A DNA stretch of 64,000 nt from Streptomyces sp. NRRL S-350 (GTDB lineage: Bacteria > Actinomycetota > Actinomycetes > Streptomycetales > Streptomycetaceae), in contig NZ_JOHO01000026.1 in assembly GCF_000719705.1 (NCBI RefSeq), positions 1 through 64,000 of the forward strand, written 5' to 3'. The notes beneath the pieces are model-generated. The model did not search any database. It was not told the DNA's origin and was given only the letters and a program-made list of their open reading frames with translations. This document shows, in pieces, positions 10,565 through 19,206 of this stretch. Both the position numbers and the translations under genes were made by a program. Numbering within the stretch: position 1 is the stretch's first letter; the number at the start of each line of letters is the position of its first letter.

Positions 10565-13108
10565 CTAGCCTGCGGCCCGCCCGAGTTCGAGCATCCGGTC
10601 GACCACCCGGCGGGCCGCGCCGCCGTCGTCCAGGGCGCAGTGCTCGCGCCGGAAGCGCCGGTAGCGCCCGGTGTAGCCGGGCGGCAGCCGGGTGCCGCCG
10701 TCGGCGAGCCGACGCAGCGCGCCGAGCAGGTCGGCCGAGGTCGGCACCAGCGGGCCGGGGGCCTTCGACTCGAAGTCGAAGCAGAAGCCGCGCAGGCTGT
10801 CGCGGTAGTGCTCCAGGTCGTAGGTGAAGAAGTACATCGGGCGGCCGGTGATCGCGAAGTCGAACATGATCGACGAGTAGTCGGTCACCAGCACGTCCGC
10901 GACCAGCAGCAGTTCCTGCGGGTCGGGGTAGTCCCCGCAGTCGTACAGGAAGCCGTCGCCGGCGCCGGGCAGCGGCTCCCGCACGTGGGTGTGCGGGCGG
11001 ACGAGCAGCACGTGGTCCCCGCCGAGCAGCCGTCGGGCGTGGTCGAGGTCCAGTCGCAGGTCGAGCCGGAAGCCGTCGCCGTCGCCGCGCTGCTGGTCCT
11101 CGCGCCAGGTGGGCGCGTACAGCACGATCCGCCTGCCGTCGGGGACGCCGAGCCGGCGGCGGACGGCTGCGGCGGTCCGGCCGTCCGGGCGGGCGAGCAC
11201 GTCGTTGCGGGGGTAGCCGGATTCCAGCACCTCGCCCCGGTAGCGGAAGGCGCGCCGCAGGATCGGGGTGGCGAACGGGCTGGGGGAGAGCAGCAGGCTC
11301 CAGTGCGGGGTCTCCCGGTCGAGCGCCGCCAGGTAGCCGTGGTCGGCCAGCCAGGGGCTCTCCACGTCGTGGGCGATCCGCTTCAGCAGTGAGCCGTGCC
11401 AGGTCTGCACGACGACCTGGCCCGGGCGGCGCTCCAGGAAGTCCGGGAAGTGGGTGTTGCCGACCAGGTACCGGCAGGTGGCCAGGGCCCGGTACCACTC
11501 CGGGCTCCAGGGCCGCACCGGGGTGATCCCGGCCGGCACCGCGGCCTGGGCGTCGTCGACCACCCACAGGTGCTCCAAGGGCGCGCCGCGGCGGGCGAGT
11601 TCGGCGTGCACCGCGCGCGGGGAGTCGGCGTAGCCGCGGCCGCCGAACACGTCGTACAGGACCGCCTCGCGCAGCGGCTCGCGGCGGGCGGCCGGGTAGT
11701 GCTCGGTGCGCTGGCGGCTCTGCGTCCAGGCGCTGCGCTCGGCGGCGGTGAGCACGGGGGTGGAGTCCACCAGCAGGGTGTCGTGCCAGCGGCGCTGCAG
11801 CAGGACCTGCTTTCCGCCGACCGCGGCGGCGGGGGCAGCGGCAGGGACGGCAGCGGGGACGGCGGCGGGGAGAGCGGGCAGCGCGGCGGGGGCGGCGAGC
11901 AGCGGGCGGCTCGGCCCGGTACCGTCGCCCGACTCCAGCGTGGCCTGCCAGATGCCCTTGCGCAGGGGCAGCGCGACGCCGTCCGAGCCGGTGCGGGTGG
12001 CGGGCACCCGGGCCCGGAACCGGCCGTCCGGGGCGGTCTCCAGCGGGGTGCGGACCTCGCTCGCGGTGCCGCGGTGCCGCAGCACCAGGTCCAGCCGGTG
12101 CGCGGCCGGGGCGGGGCAGTGGCCGGACAGTTCGAAGCCGTCGGGCCGTACGGCGATCCGGTCGACCAGGCCGGCCGCGGGCTGGACGCAGACCTGGAGC
12201 CGGCCGTCGGCGAGGTGCTTGAGGTAGAGCACGCGGTCCGGCGCGTCGGGCAGCGGGTGCTGGCCGGCCACCGGGCCGCCGCGTTCGTCGAGGCAGAGCC
12301 GCACGGCGGCGCCGTCGGGGTGCAGCAGTTCGGCGTCCCAGTGCTCCAGTTCGCCGGTGCCGCGCCCCGCGGTGGTCAGCGGCCGGTACGGCAGTGGGGC
12401 GGTGAAGGCGTTGCCGGAGCGGGCGAGCGGCTGCTCGACCGTCGTGTCGCTCTCCCGGTGGCGCAGTCGCAACACGGTGCCGGCGGGGCAGGAGTCGGCG
12501 ACGCCGGTCAGGCCGAGTCCGTCGGCGGTGCGGGCAGCCCGGGTGATCCGGGCGGCGGGGCGCTCCAGCCGCAGCCGCAGCCGGCCGTCCTCGAAGTACG
12601 GCTGGAGGCGGACGTCGTGGTCCACCCAGCGGGCCGGCGGGTACTCGCCGGAGCCGCACCAGTGCGGGGCGAGGGCGCCGTACTGGCGGCGCACCAGGGT
12701 GGCGCGGCGGCGGGTGAAGAGGGTGGTCTCGATCTGCCAGTCGCCGAGCAGCCAGCCGGCCTCGCGGCGCAGCCGGCCGGGATCCAGCAGGGCGGTGAAG
12801 CCCGACCAGTCGTGGTTGTACTCGGGTTGGGCGCTGTCGTCGGTGATCTCGGGCATCCGGCGCGGTCTGGAGCGCAGGTGCACGGGCGGCTCGCTCCCGT
12901 TCTCGTGGCGCAGGGTCAGCCAGGTCCAGGCGGAGCCGGGGCGGCCGGTGTCCAGGCCGTCCGGGCGGGCGAAGCCGGTGAGCTCCAGGCCGCGGTCGTG
13001 CCAGCGGGCGCTTAACAGCCCGAACGCCACGTCCCGGTCTTCGGCGGGGCGCCCCGTGGTGACGCGGGGGGCGGCGTGCGGCAGGACGATCCGGGTGAGC
13101 ACAGGCAT
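10565..13108 (-). CDS. CDP-glycerol glycerophosphotransferase family protein (TagF-like), without GT2 domain
   Basis: 847 residues from ATG 13108 (an in-frame ATG at 13147 would give 860). The first ~450 residues are a predicted beta-rich region with the motif YNHDWSGFTALLDP, also found in the next gene. The C-terminal ~380 residues are the teichoic-acid polymerase domain: YADSPRAVHAEL, VVVQTWHGSLLKRI with the conserved His, LYAPTWREDQ, VRPHTHV with the second His, and DVLVTDYSSIMFDFA. Such enzymes extend or prime poly(glycerol-phosphate)-type wall polymers at the inner membrane face. Unlike its neighbour it retains both histidines and DYSS, so it is probably the active polymerase. An AT-richer, palindrome-rich promoter region lies upstream. 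Confidence 0.85.
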   Translation of the reverse strand: MPVLTRIVLPHAAPRVTTGRPAEDRDVAFGLLSARWHDRGLELTGFARPDGLDTGRPGSAWTWLTLRHENGSEPPVHLRSRPRRMPEITDDSAQPEYNHDWSGFTALLDPGRLRREAGWLLGDWQIETTLFTRRRATLVRRQYGALAPHWCGSGEYPPARWVDHDVRLQPYFEDGRLRLRLERPAARITRAARTADGLGLTGVADSCPAGTVLRLRHRESDTTVEQPLARSGNAFTAPLPYRPLTTAGRGTGELEHWDAELLHPDGAAVRLCLDERGGPVAGQHPLPDAPDRVLYLKHLADGRLQVCVQPAAGLVDRIAVRPDGFELSGHCPAPAAHRLDLVLRHRGTASEVRTPLETAPDGRFRARVPATRTGSDGVALPLRKGIWQATLESGDGTGPSRPLLAAPAALPALPAAVPAAVPAAAPAAAVGGKQVLLQRRWHDTLLVDSTPVLTAAERSAWTQSRQRTEHYPAARREPLREAVLYDVFGGRGYADSPRAVHAELARRGAPLEHLWVVDDAQAAVPAGITPVRPWSPEWYRALATCRYLVGNTHFPDFLERRPGQVVVQTWHGSLLKRIAHDVESPWLADHGYLAALDRETPHWSLLLSPSPFATPILRRAFRYRGEVLESGYPRNDVLARPDGRTAAAVRRRLGVPDGRRIVLYAPTWREDQQRGDGDGFRLDLRLDLDHARRLLGGDHVLLVRPHTHVREPLPGAGDGFLYDCGDYPDPQELLLVADVLVTDYSSIMFDFAITGRPMYFFTYDLEHYRDSLRGFCFDFESKAPGPLVPTSADLLGALRRLADGGTRLPPGYTGRYRRFRREHCALDDGGAARRVVDRMLELGRAAG

Positions 13109-13123
13109 GGCGGTGGGAGCCCT

Positions 13124-13261
13124 TCGGAATGGTAATCCATATCCCATCCAGAAATTACGCCCGGGTCAAACTGCACGCTTTTTCGAATTCCCTCGGAATT
13201 CATTTCTGGGAACGCGGGTTCGAGAATTGCTCCGGCGTTCGGCAGGGCATTCCGGAATGCC
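13124..13261. promoter_or_regulatory. AT-richer palindromic promoter region upstream of the TagF-like gene
   Basis: Visibly lower G+C than its surroundings. It contains GAATTCC-CTC-GGAATTC (13185-13201), the 16-bp palindrome GGCATTCCGGAATGCC (13246-13261), an inverted pair CCAGAAAT (13148-13155) / ATTTCTGG (13202-13209), and three copies of CGGAAT. This suggests a regulator-binding cluster ahead of the minus-strand wall-polymer gene. Confidence 0.45.
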
Positions 13262-13275
13262 TGACCGGAAACGCC

Positions 13276-13308
13276 GAGGCGCCCGACACCTGGGGTGTCG
13301 GGCGCCTC
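13276..13308 (-). terminator. 15-bp perfect hairpin, terminator of the 13327-16896 gene
   Basis: Perfect 15-bp arms (13276-13290 and 13294-13308) with loop TGG, 18 bp beyond the minus-strand stop codon at 13327. Confidence 0.8.
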
Positions 13309-13326
13309 GTGGACCAGTCGCGGAAG

Positions 13327-16300
13327 CTACTCCTTGCGGAGCATCGCGTCGACCACCCGGGCGGCGGCCTTGCCATCGTCCAGGTCGCAGTACGCCTCCC
13401 GGAACGCGGCCGCCTTGTCCGCGTACTCGGCCGCGATCTCGTCCGTCCGGCCCAGTGCGGCGACCAGTTCCTCGGAGGTGGAGATCAGCGGGCCGGGCGC
13501 CTCCGCCTCGAAGTCCAGGCTGAAGCCGCGCAGGTTGTCCCGGTAGTGCTCCAGGTCGTAGGTGAAGAAGAGCATCGGCTTGCCGGTCGACGCGAAGTCG
13601 AACACGCTCGCCGAGTAGTCGGTCACCAGGACGTCGGCGATCAGCAGCAGCTCCGCCATGTCGGGGTAGCTGCCGACGTCCCAGATGTAGCCGTTGCCGG
13701 CGCCCGGGATCTGGCCGCACATCACGTTGTGCCGGCGCACCAGCAGCACCTGGTCGTCGCCGAGCGCGGCCTTGGCCGCCGCCAGGTCGATCCGCAGGTC
13801 GATCTGGTAGCCGCCCTGCGGGCGGCGCCGGTCCTCGCGCCAGGTCGGCGCGTAGAGCACGACCTTCTTGCCCTCGGGCAGGCCGAGCCGCTCCCGGACC
13901 TGCTCGGCGGTCTTCTCCCGGTCGGCCGCGAACAGCCGGTCGTTCCGGGGCGAACCGCTCTCCAGGATCTCGCCCTTGAAGTCGAAGGCGCGCCGCAGCA
14001 CCGGGGCCGACCAGCTGTTGCCGGCCGTCAGCAGGCTCCAGTTCGGCACCTCCCGGGCCAGGCCCTTGAGGTAGTTGGAGTCGGTGAACCAGACCTTCTC
14101 GAAGTCCAGGCCGACCTGCTTCAGCGGGGTGCCCTGCCAGGTCTGCAGGACCACCTGGCCGGGGCGGCGGACGAAGAAGTCGGGCAGGTGGGTGCCGGTG
14201 ACGATGTACTTGGCGGTGGCCAGCGCCTCGAACCACTCCGGGCTCCACAGCCGCACGGGCGTGGCACTCTGCGGCAGCTCGACCTGGAAGTCGTCGCTGC
14301 CCCACAGGTGCTCCAGCGGCAGGCCCCGGCGGACCAGCTCCTCGTGGATCGCCCGCGGCGAGTCGGCGTACATGCTGCCGTTGCCGGCGTTGTACAGCAC
14401 CGCGTCGCGCACCGGCAGCCGGCGGGCGGCCGGGTAGTCGACGGTGCGCAGCTGGCGCTGGCGGTAGCCGGACCGCTCCTCGGGCAGCAGCGCCCCGTGC
14501 GCCTCCAGCGACAGGCCGTCGTGGTGGCGGCGCTCCAGCACTATGCGCTTGCCGCGGGACTCGACTTCGAGCGGCAGTGCGTCGAAGCAGTCCGGGGTGA
14601 CCAGCGCGGACGCGTCGGGCAGCACTTCTTCCGCCCCGACCGGGCGGAAGAAGACGTTCCAGGTGCCCTTGGCGAGCGGCACCCGGCCGGCGTAGGTGGC
14701 GGTGGGCACGGTGGGCAGCGCGGTGCGGAACCGGCCGTCCGAGATCTCCACCGGGTAGACGTGCTCCTCCTCGCGCCAGTGGTGACGGACCACCAGCTCC
14801 CAGCGGTGCGCGCCGGGCAGCGGGAACGAGCCGCTGAGCAGGAAGCCGTCGGCGCCGCGCGAGGACACCTCGTCGACCAGCGGCTGGAGCACCTGGTCGG
14901 AGAACTGCAGGTGCCCGCCGGGGGAGGGCTTGGCGTAGAGCGCCCGGCGGCTGCCCTCCGGGGCCTGCGGGTTCAGCGGCAGGTGCAGCCGCTCGGGCGC
15001 GTTGCGCTCGTCCCAGGCCAGCTCGACGACGCTGCCGTCGGCCAGCAGCAGCGCGGTGTCCCAGCGGTCGCGGCTGCGCTCGGAGGCCAGCGGGTCCAGC
15101 TCGGCCCAGGCCTCGCGGACGGCGGTCAGCTCGGCCGTCGCGAAGGACGCGGTGAAGGGCTGCAGCGAGCCGGCGGGCGCGCCCAGCTCCAGCGGGACGG
15201 TCACCTCGCGGTCCGATTCGAGGTGGGTCAGCTGCAGCCGGGCCCCGGCGTAGCTCGGGCCGGAGCGCGCCGCGCCCGAGACCTCGACCCGGTCGGCGTG
15301 CGCGGTCAGGCCGGTCACCCGGGCCTTGACCGTCTCCACCCGGAGGTAGAGGAAGCCGTCCCGGACCCACGGCGCGATCCGCACGTCCGGCTCGACCCAG
15401 TGCGACGGGACGTACTGCGCGGTGTCGCTCCAGCCGGCCGAGATCCGGCCCTTGTACACCCCGCCCTTGCCCGCGCCGGCCACCAGGAAGCGCCAGTGGC
15501 CGTCCTTCCACTGGCCGCGGTGCTTGAGCTTCTTCGGGTCGACGGCGACGGTGAAGCCGGACCAGTCGCAGCTGTACAGGTCGTGGCTGCAGCTGGCGGT
15601 GGCCTCGGGGCTGTACGTGGTCTTCATCGGGACGGCGATCGTCCGCCGGCCCTTGGTCTCGCGCAGCACCAGGGTGCGGACCATGTCGTGCTTGCTGGCC
15701 GCGCCCAGCTGCTCCGGGTACGCGTGCCCGCTCAGCCGCAGCTTCCCGCCCACCCAGGCGCTCTCGTAGAGGCGGCTGCGCATGACCAGCGAGTTGTCGA
15801 GCTTGAGCACGCCGGCCGGCACGCTCTTGCGCCCGCCGCGCAGGAACGGGTAGTCCGCGTACGGGCGCAGCAGCCCGCGGGCCCGGACGCCGCCGCTGGT
15901 CTCGCCCTCGTACTTGATCTGCTCGACCAGCTCGTCCACCCGGCCCGCCAGGGTCAGGTGGTACTTCAGCCGCAGCGGCGCGCGCAGCTTGCGGACTTGC
16001 TCGGGGCCGATCGCCCGGAGCAGCCGGCTGACGCTCTGGACGTAGGCGTCCCGGTACTCCCTGTCGCCGTCCACGACGGACCAGAAGAACATCGGGATCT
16101 CCTCGACGAGGGTGTTCTCGTCGTAGGAGCGCAGGTACTGGGCGAAGCGCGGCTCGGTCTGCTTCTTCAGCCAGCCGCGGACCAGCTCCACCGAGGCGAC
16201 CCGGTCGACCAGGCCCTTGGGGTTGGTGCGCATCTGCGTGATCGACATCTCGCCGACCTCGCGCTCGCGCCAGTGGTAGATCGGCTCGGAGAGCACGTCC

Positions 16301-16896
16301 ACGCTCTTGGCCAGGTAGTGGTGCGGCACGCTGACCGGGGCGTCCTCGTACAGGATGCCCTCGGGGTAGAGCAGGCCGGCCGCGTCGAAGAAGGAGCGGC
16401 GGTACACCTTGTTCCACGCGGTGCGGTCGGTGACCAGCGCCGGGATCTCGGTGATGTGGGTCTTGAGCCGGGTCTCCTTGAACGGCTTCACGTGGCCGCC
16501 GGACTGGTAGTAGCCCACGGCACGGAAGCGCAGCACGTTGCCGGTGCAGAAGTCCGAGCCGGTCTCGTCCAGCGTGTTGATCATCAGCTCGTACGCGCTC
16601 GGCGGCATCGAGTCGTCGCTGTCCACGAAGCACAGGAACTCGGAGTCCGGGTCGATGTGCCGGATGCCGGTGTTGCGGGCCGCGCCGAGGCCCTTGTTCA
16701 CCTGGCGCACCAGCCGGAAGCGGGAGTCCTGGGCCGCGTACGCCTCGGCGAGCGCCGCGCTGCCGTCCTTCGACCCGTCGTCGACCATGACGCACTCGAA
16801 GTCCGTGAAGGACTGGGCGGCGATCGAGTCGAGGCACTCGACGAGGTAACGCTCGACGTTGTAGATCGGAACGACGATGGAGAGGCGGGGAGCCAT
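13327..16896 (-). CDS. Bifunctional GT2 glycosyltransferase / TagF-like CDP-glycerol glycerophosphotransferase
   Basis: 1189 residues, ATG at 16896. Residues 1 to ~290 are a GT-A glycosyltransferase family 2 domain (LSIVVPIYNVERYLVECLDS, VMVDDGSKDGS, CFVDSDDSMP). A long beta-rich middle (with CDWSGFTVAVDP) follows, and the last ~390 residues are a TagF-type domain (YADSPRAIHEEL, LYAPTWREDRRR, DVLVTDYSASVFDFA). Two signature positions differ from the family: QTWQGTPLK where WHG is usual, and DYSA where DYSS is usual; the later His in VRRHNVM is kept. The polymerase half may therefore be altered or inactive. It acts at the cytoplasmic membrane in wall glycopolymer assembly, together with the shorter paralogue downstream and the divergent GT2 gene. 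Confidence 0.88.
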   Translation of the reverse strand: MAPRLSIVVPIYNVERYLVECLDSIAAQSFTDFECVMVDDGSKDGSAALAEAYAAQDSRFRLVRQVNKGLGAARNTGIRHIDPDSEFLCFVDSDDSMPPSAYELMINTLDETGSDFCTGNVLRFRAVGYYQSGGHVKPFKETRLKTHITEIPALVTDRTAWNKVYRRSFFDAAGLLYPEGILYEDAPVSVPHHYLAKSVDVLSEPIYHWREREVGEMSITQMRTNPKGLVDRVASVELVRGWLKKQTEPRFAQYLRSYDENTLVEEIPMFFWSVVDGDREYRDAYVQSVSRLLRAIGPEQVRKLRAPLRLKYHLTLAGRVDELVEQIKYEGETSGGVRARGLLRPYADYPFLRGGRKSVPAGVLKLDNSLVMRSRLYESAWVGGKLRLSGHAYPEQLGAASKHDMVRTLVLRETKGRRTIAVPMKTTYSPEATASCSHDLYSCDWSGFTVAVDPKKLKHRGQWKDGHWRFLVAGAGKGGVYKGRISAGWSDTAQYVPSHWVEPDVRIAPWVRDGFLYLRVETVKARVTGLTAHADRVEVSGAARSGPSYAGARLQLTHLESDREVTVPLELGAPAGSLQPFTASFATAELTAVREAWAELDPLASERSRDRWDTALLLADGSVVELAWDERNAPERLHLPLNPQAPEGSRRALYAKPSPGGHLQFSDQVLQPLVDEVSSRGADGFLLSGSFPLPGAHRWELVVRHHWREEEHVYPVEISDGRFRTALPTVPTATYAGRVPLAKGTWNVFFRPVGAEEVLPDASALVTPDCFDALPLEVESRGKRIVLERRHHDGLSLEAHGALLPEERSGYRQRQLRTVDYPAARRLPVRDAVLYNAGNGSMYADSPRAIHEELVRRGLPLEHLWGSDDFQVELPQSATPVRLWSPEWFEALATAKYIVTGTHLPDFFVRRPGQVVLQTWQGTPLKQVGLDFEKVWFTDSNYLKGLAREVPNWSLLTAGNSWSAPVLRRAFDFKGEILESGSPRNDRLFAADREKTAEQVRERLGLPEGKKVVLYAPTWREDRRRPQGGYQIDLRIDLAAAKAALGDDQVLLVRRHNVMCGQIPGAGNGYIWDVGSYPDMAELLLIADVLVTDYSASVFDFASTGKPMLFFTYDLEHYRDNLRGFSLDFEAEAPGPLISTSEELVAALGRTDEIAAEYADKAAAFREAYCDLDDGKAAARVVDAMLRKE

Positions 16897-17029
16897 CGGC
16901 TACGCAGGCCTTTCTCGGGAAGGAGCGTGGCAGCCCGGTGGGGGTCTGACCGCACTTGATCGGTGCGCACGTGCGTCCTGATACTACCTCCGGGGCCGCA
17001 GCCTCCCCCGGGGCTACTACCCTGGGCCC

Positions 17030-18025
17030 GTGCCCCGCTTCAGCGTCATCGTCCCCGTGTACAAGGTCCAGGACTACCTCGCCGAGTGCCTCGACTCGGT
17101 GCTCGGGCAGGACGGCCCGGACTTCGAACTGATCGCGGTGGACGACCGCTCCCCGGACGGCTGCGGGGCGATGCTGGACGAGGCCGCCGCGGACCCCCGG
17201 GTCCGGGTGCTGCACCTGCCGGAGAACGTCGGCCTCGGCCGGGCCCGCAACGCCGGCCTGGAGGTCGCCACCGGCGACTACGTGGTCTTCCTCGACAGCG
17301 ACGACACCCTCACCCCCGGTCTGCTCAAGAGCATCGACGCCCGGCTCACCGCCACCGGCGACCCGGACGTCCTGGTCTACGACTACGCCCGCACCTACGC
17401 CGACGGCCGCACCACCAGGGCCGCCTCCGCGCACGTCTTCGGCGCCGCCTCCCCGGACGTCTTCGACCTCGCCGCCCGCCCCGACCTGCTCGACCTGCTC
17501 CAGGTCGTCTGGAACAAGGCCTACCGCCGCGACTTCGTCACCGAGCAGCGGCTGGTCTTCCCGGCCGGGTACTACGAGGACACCCCCTGGACGTACCCGG
17601 CGCTGCTGGCCGCCGCCCGGATCACCCTGCTCGACCAGGTCGGCGTGCACTACCGCCAGCGCCAGGAGGGCGGCAACATCCTGGCCACCGCCAGCCGCAA
17701 GCACTTCGACGTCTTCGACCAGTACGACCTCGTCTTCGCCTTCCTCGACCGCCGCCCCGACCTGGACCGCTGGCGACCCGTGGTCTACGGCCGGATGCTG
17801 CACCACCTCAACACCGTGGTCTCCAAGCCCGGCCGGGTCCCGCCCGGCGACCGCCGCGAGTACTTCCGCCGCGCGGCCGCGCACTGTGCCCGGCTGCGCC
17901 CGGCCGGCTACCGCCCGCCCGCCGGTGTGGACGGCGTGCGCACCGAACTGCTCAGCCGCGGCCGCTACGGCGCGTACCAGGCCGTCCGCGCGCTCGCGAA
18001 GGCCCGCCGACTCGCCAAGCGGTGA
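17030..18025 (+). CDS. Family 2 glycosyltransferase
   Basis: 331 residues, a stand-alone GT2 enzyme closely similar in its first 100 residues to the N-terminal domain of the divergent neighbour: FSVIVPVYKVQDYLAECLDS, AVDDRSPDGCG, NVGLGRARNAGL and the DxD motif VFLDSDDTLTP. The VVWNKAYRRDF and GYYEDTPWTYPALL segments are typical of teichoic-acid-type GT2 transferases. A role in decorating or linking the same wall glycopolymer is likely from context. GTG at 17030 has no Shine-Dalgarno; TACCCT at 17018-17023 ends six bases earlier, suggesting a leaderless message. The stop codon lies inside a 24-bp tandem repeat. Confidence 0.85.
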   Translation: MPRFSVIVPVYKVQDYLAECLDSVLGQDGPDFELIAVDDRSPDGCGAMLDEAAADPRVRVLHLPENVGLGRARNAGLEVATGDYVVFLDSDDTLTPGLLKSIDARLTATGDPDVLVYDYARTYADGRTTRAASAHVFGAASPDVFDLAARPDLLDLLQVVWNKAYRRDFVTEQRLVFPAGYYEDTPWTYPALLAAARITLLDQVGVHYRQRQEGGNILATASRKHFDVFDQYDLVFAFLDRRPDLDRWRPVVYGRMLHHLNTVVSKPGRVPPGDRREYFRRAAAHCARLRPAGYRPPAGVDGVRTELLSRGRYGAYQAVRALAKARRLAKR

Positions 18026-18073
18026 GGCCGCCGACCCGCCAAGCGGTGAGGCCGCCGACTCACCGGGCGGTGC
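18001..18073. repeat. 24-bp tandem repeat spanning the stop codon of the GT2 gene
   Basis: Three consecutive units: 18001-18025 (25 nt), 18026-18049 and 18050-18073. The shared core is CGCCAAGCGGTGA, degenerate in the third. The gene's TGA (18023-18025) is repeated exactly 24 bases later in the same frame. Confidence 0.8.
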
Positions 18074-18122
18074 GGCCCGCGCCTGGCGGCCGTTCGGGGG
18101 ACGGACCGGTATAACCGGTCGG

Positions 18123-19178
18123 GTGGACTTCCTGACCCGCCTCCCGGTCGTCGGCCCGCTCGCGCTCCGGGTGCTGCGCAGCCGCCCGTACCGCGCGTAC
18201 GAGCACTTCACCGCCGCCCGCGGCAACCGGCTGGCGGGCGCCGTCACCTTCTTCGGCTTCCTCGCCCTCTTCCCGCTGCTCACGGTGGGCCTGGCGATCG
18301 CGGTCGCGACGCTCAGCGACAGCCGGGTGCACGACCTGCAGGACCGCATCTCCGACCAGCTCCCGGGCATCTCCGACGCGCTCGACCTGCCGTCCCTGGT
18401 GTCCAACGCCGGCGCGGTCGGGGTGGTCGGCGGGGCGCTGCTGCTGGTCTCCGGCCTCGGCTGGGTCGACACCATGCGCACCTCGATCCGGGACGTCTGG
18501 CAGCTCCCCGACGAGGACGCCAATCCCGTCCTGCGCAAGGCCTGGGACGTCGTGGTGCTCGGCGGCCTCGGCCTGGTGTCGCTGTTCTCGATGGCCGCCT
18601 CCGCCGCCGGGACGACCCTGGCCGGGCGGACCGCCCAGGCGATCGGCCTGGGCAGCGGCTACCTGCTGACCGGGGTCGGCGTGCTGATCGCCATAGGGTG
18701 CGACACGCTGCTCTTCGCCTACCTGCTGGCGCCGTTCCCCGGCATCACCGGCCAGCGCCGCCGGGACCTCGTGCAGGGCGCGCTGATCGGTGCGGTCGGC
18801 TTCGAACTGCTGAAGCTCCTGCTCGCCTCCTACCTCGGCTCGGTCGCCGGGCGGAGCCTGTACGGGGCCTTCGCCACGCCGGTGGCGCTGCTGCTGTGGA
18901 TCAACTTCGTCTCCCGGCTGCTGATGTACTGCGTGGCCTGGACGGCGACGGCAGACCCGGCGGCCGCCCTGGAACGGGCCAGGGCGCGGGGACGGGCGAT
19001 CCTGGAGGCTGCGGACGAGGCGGCGGCCTCGACCGCCGAGCGGGCCGGGCAGGCCGAGCAACCCGAGCGGGCCGAGAAGACCGAGCAGCCCGAGCGGGCG
19101 GAAGGGGCCGCGGACACCGCGGGGCAGGCCCCCGGGACGGCCGCCGCCGGGGACGGCAGGGCCCGGCCCCGGGACTGA
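18123..19178 (+). CDS. YihY/BrkB family membrane protein
   Basis: 351 residues, GTG at 18123. After an amphipathic N-terminus (YRAYEHFTAARGNRLAGAVTFFGFLALFPLL, read as two segments) there are about six transmembrane helices to residue ~280. The Tyr/Phe-rich first helix and GxxWxDTMR region are typical of the YihY (formerly RNase BN) family, whose physiological role is unsettled. The last ~65 residues form an unusual hydrophilic tail of Glu/Gln/Pro/Ala repeats (units like QPERAE). Just upstream is GACCGGT-ATA-ACCGGTC (18104-18120), which overlaps a possible -10 GGTATAAC. Confidence 0.88.
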   Translation: MDFLTRLPVVGPLALRVLRSRPYRAYEHFTAARGNRLAGAVTFFGFLALFPLLTVGLAIAVATLSDSRVHDLQDRISDQLPGISDALDLPSLVSNAGAVGVVGGALLLVSGLGWVDTMRTSIRDVWQLPDEDANPVLRKAWDVVVLGGLGLVSLFSMAASAAGTTLAGRTAQAIGLGSGYLLTGVGVLIAIGCDTLLFAYLLAPFPGITGQRRRDLVQGALIGAVGFELLKLLLASYLGSVAGRSLYGAFATPVALLLWINFVSRLLMYCVAWTATADPAAALERARARGRAILEAADEAAASTAERAGQAEQPERAEKTEQPERAEGAADTAGQAPGTAAAGDGRARPRD

Positions 19179-19206
19179 GACCGGGCCGCCCCGCGGGACA
19201 CGGAGG

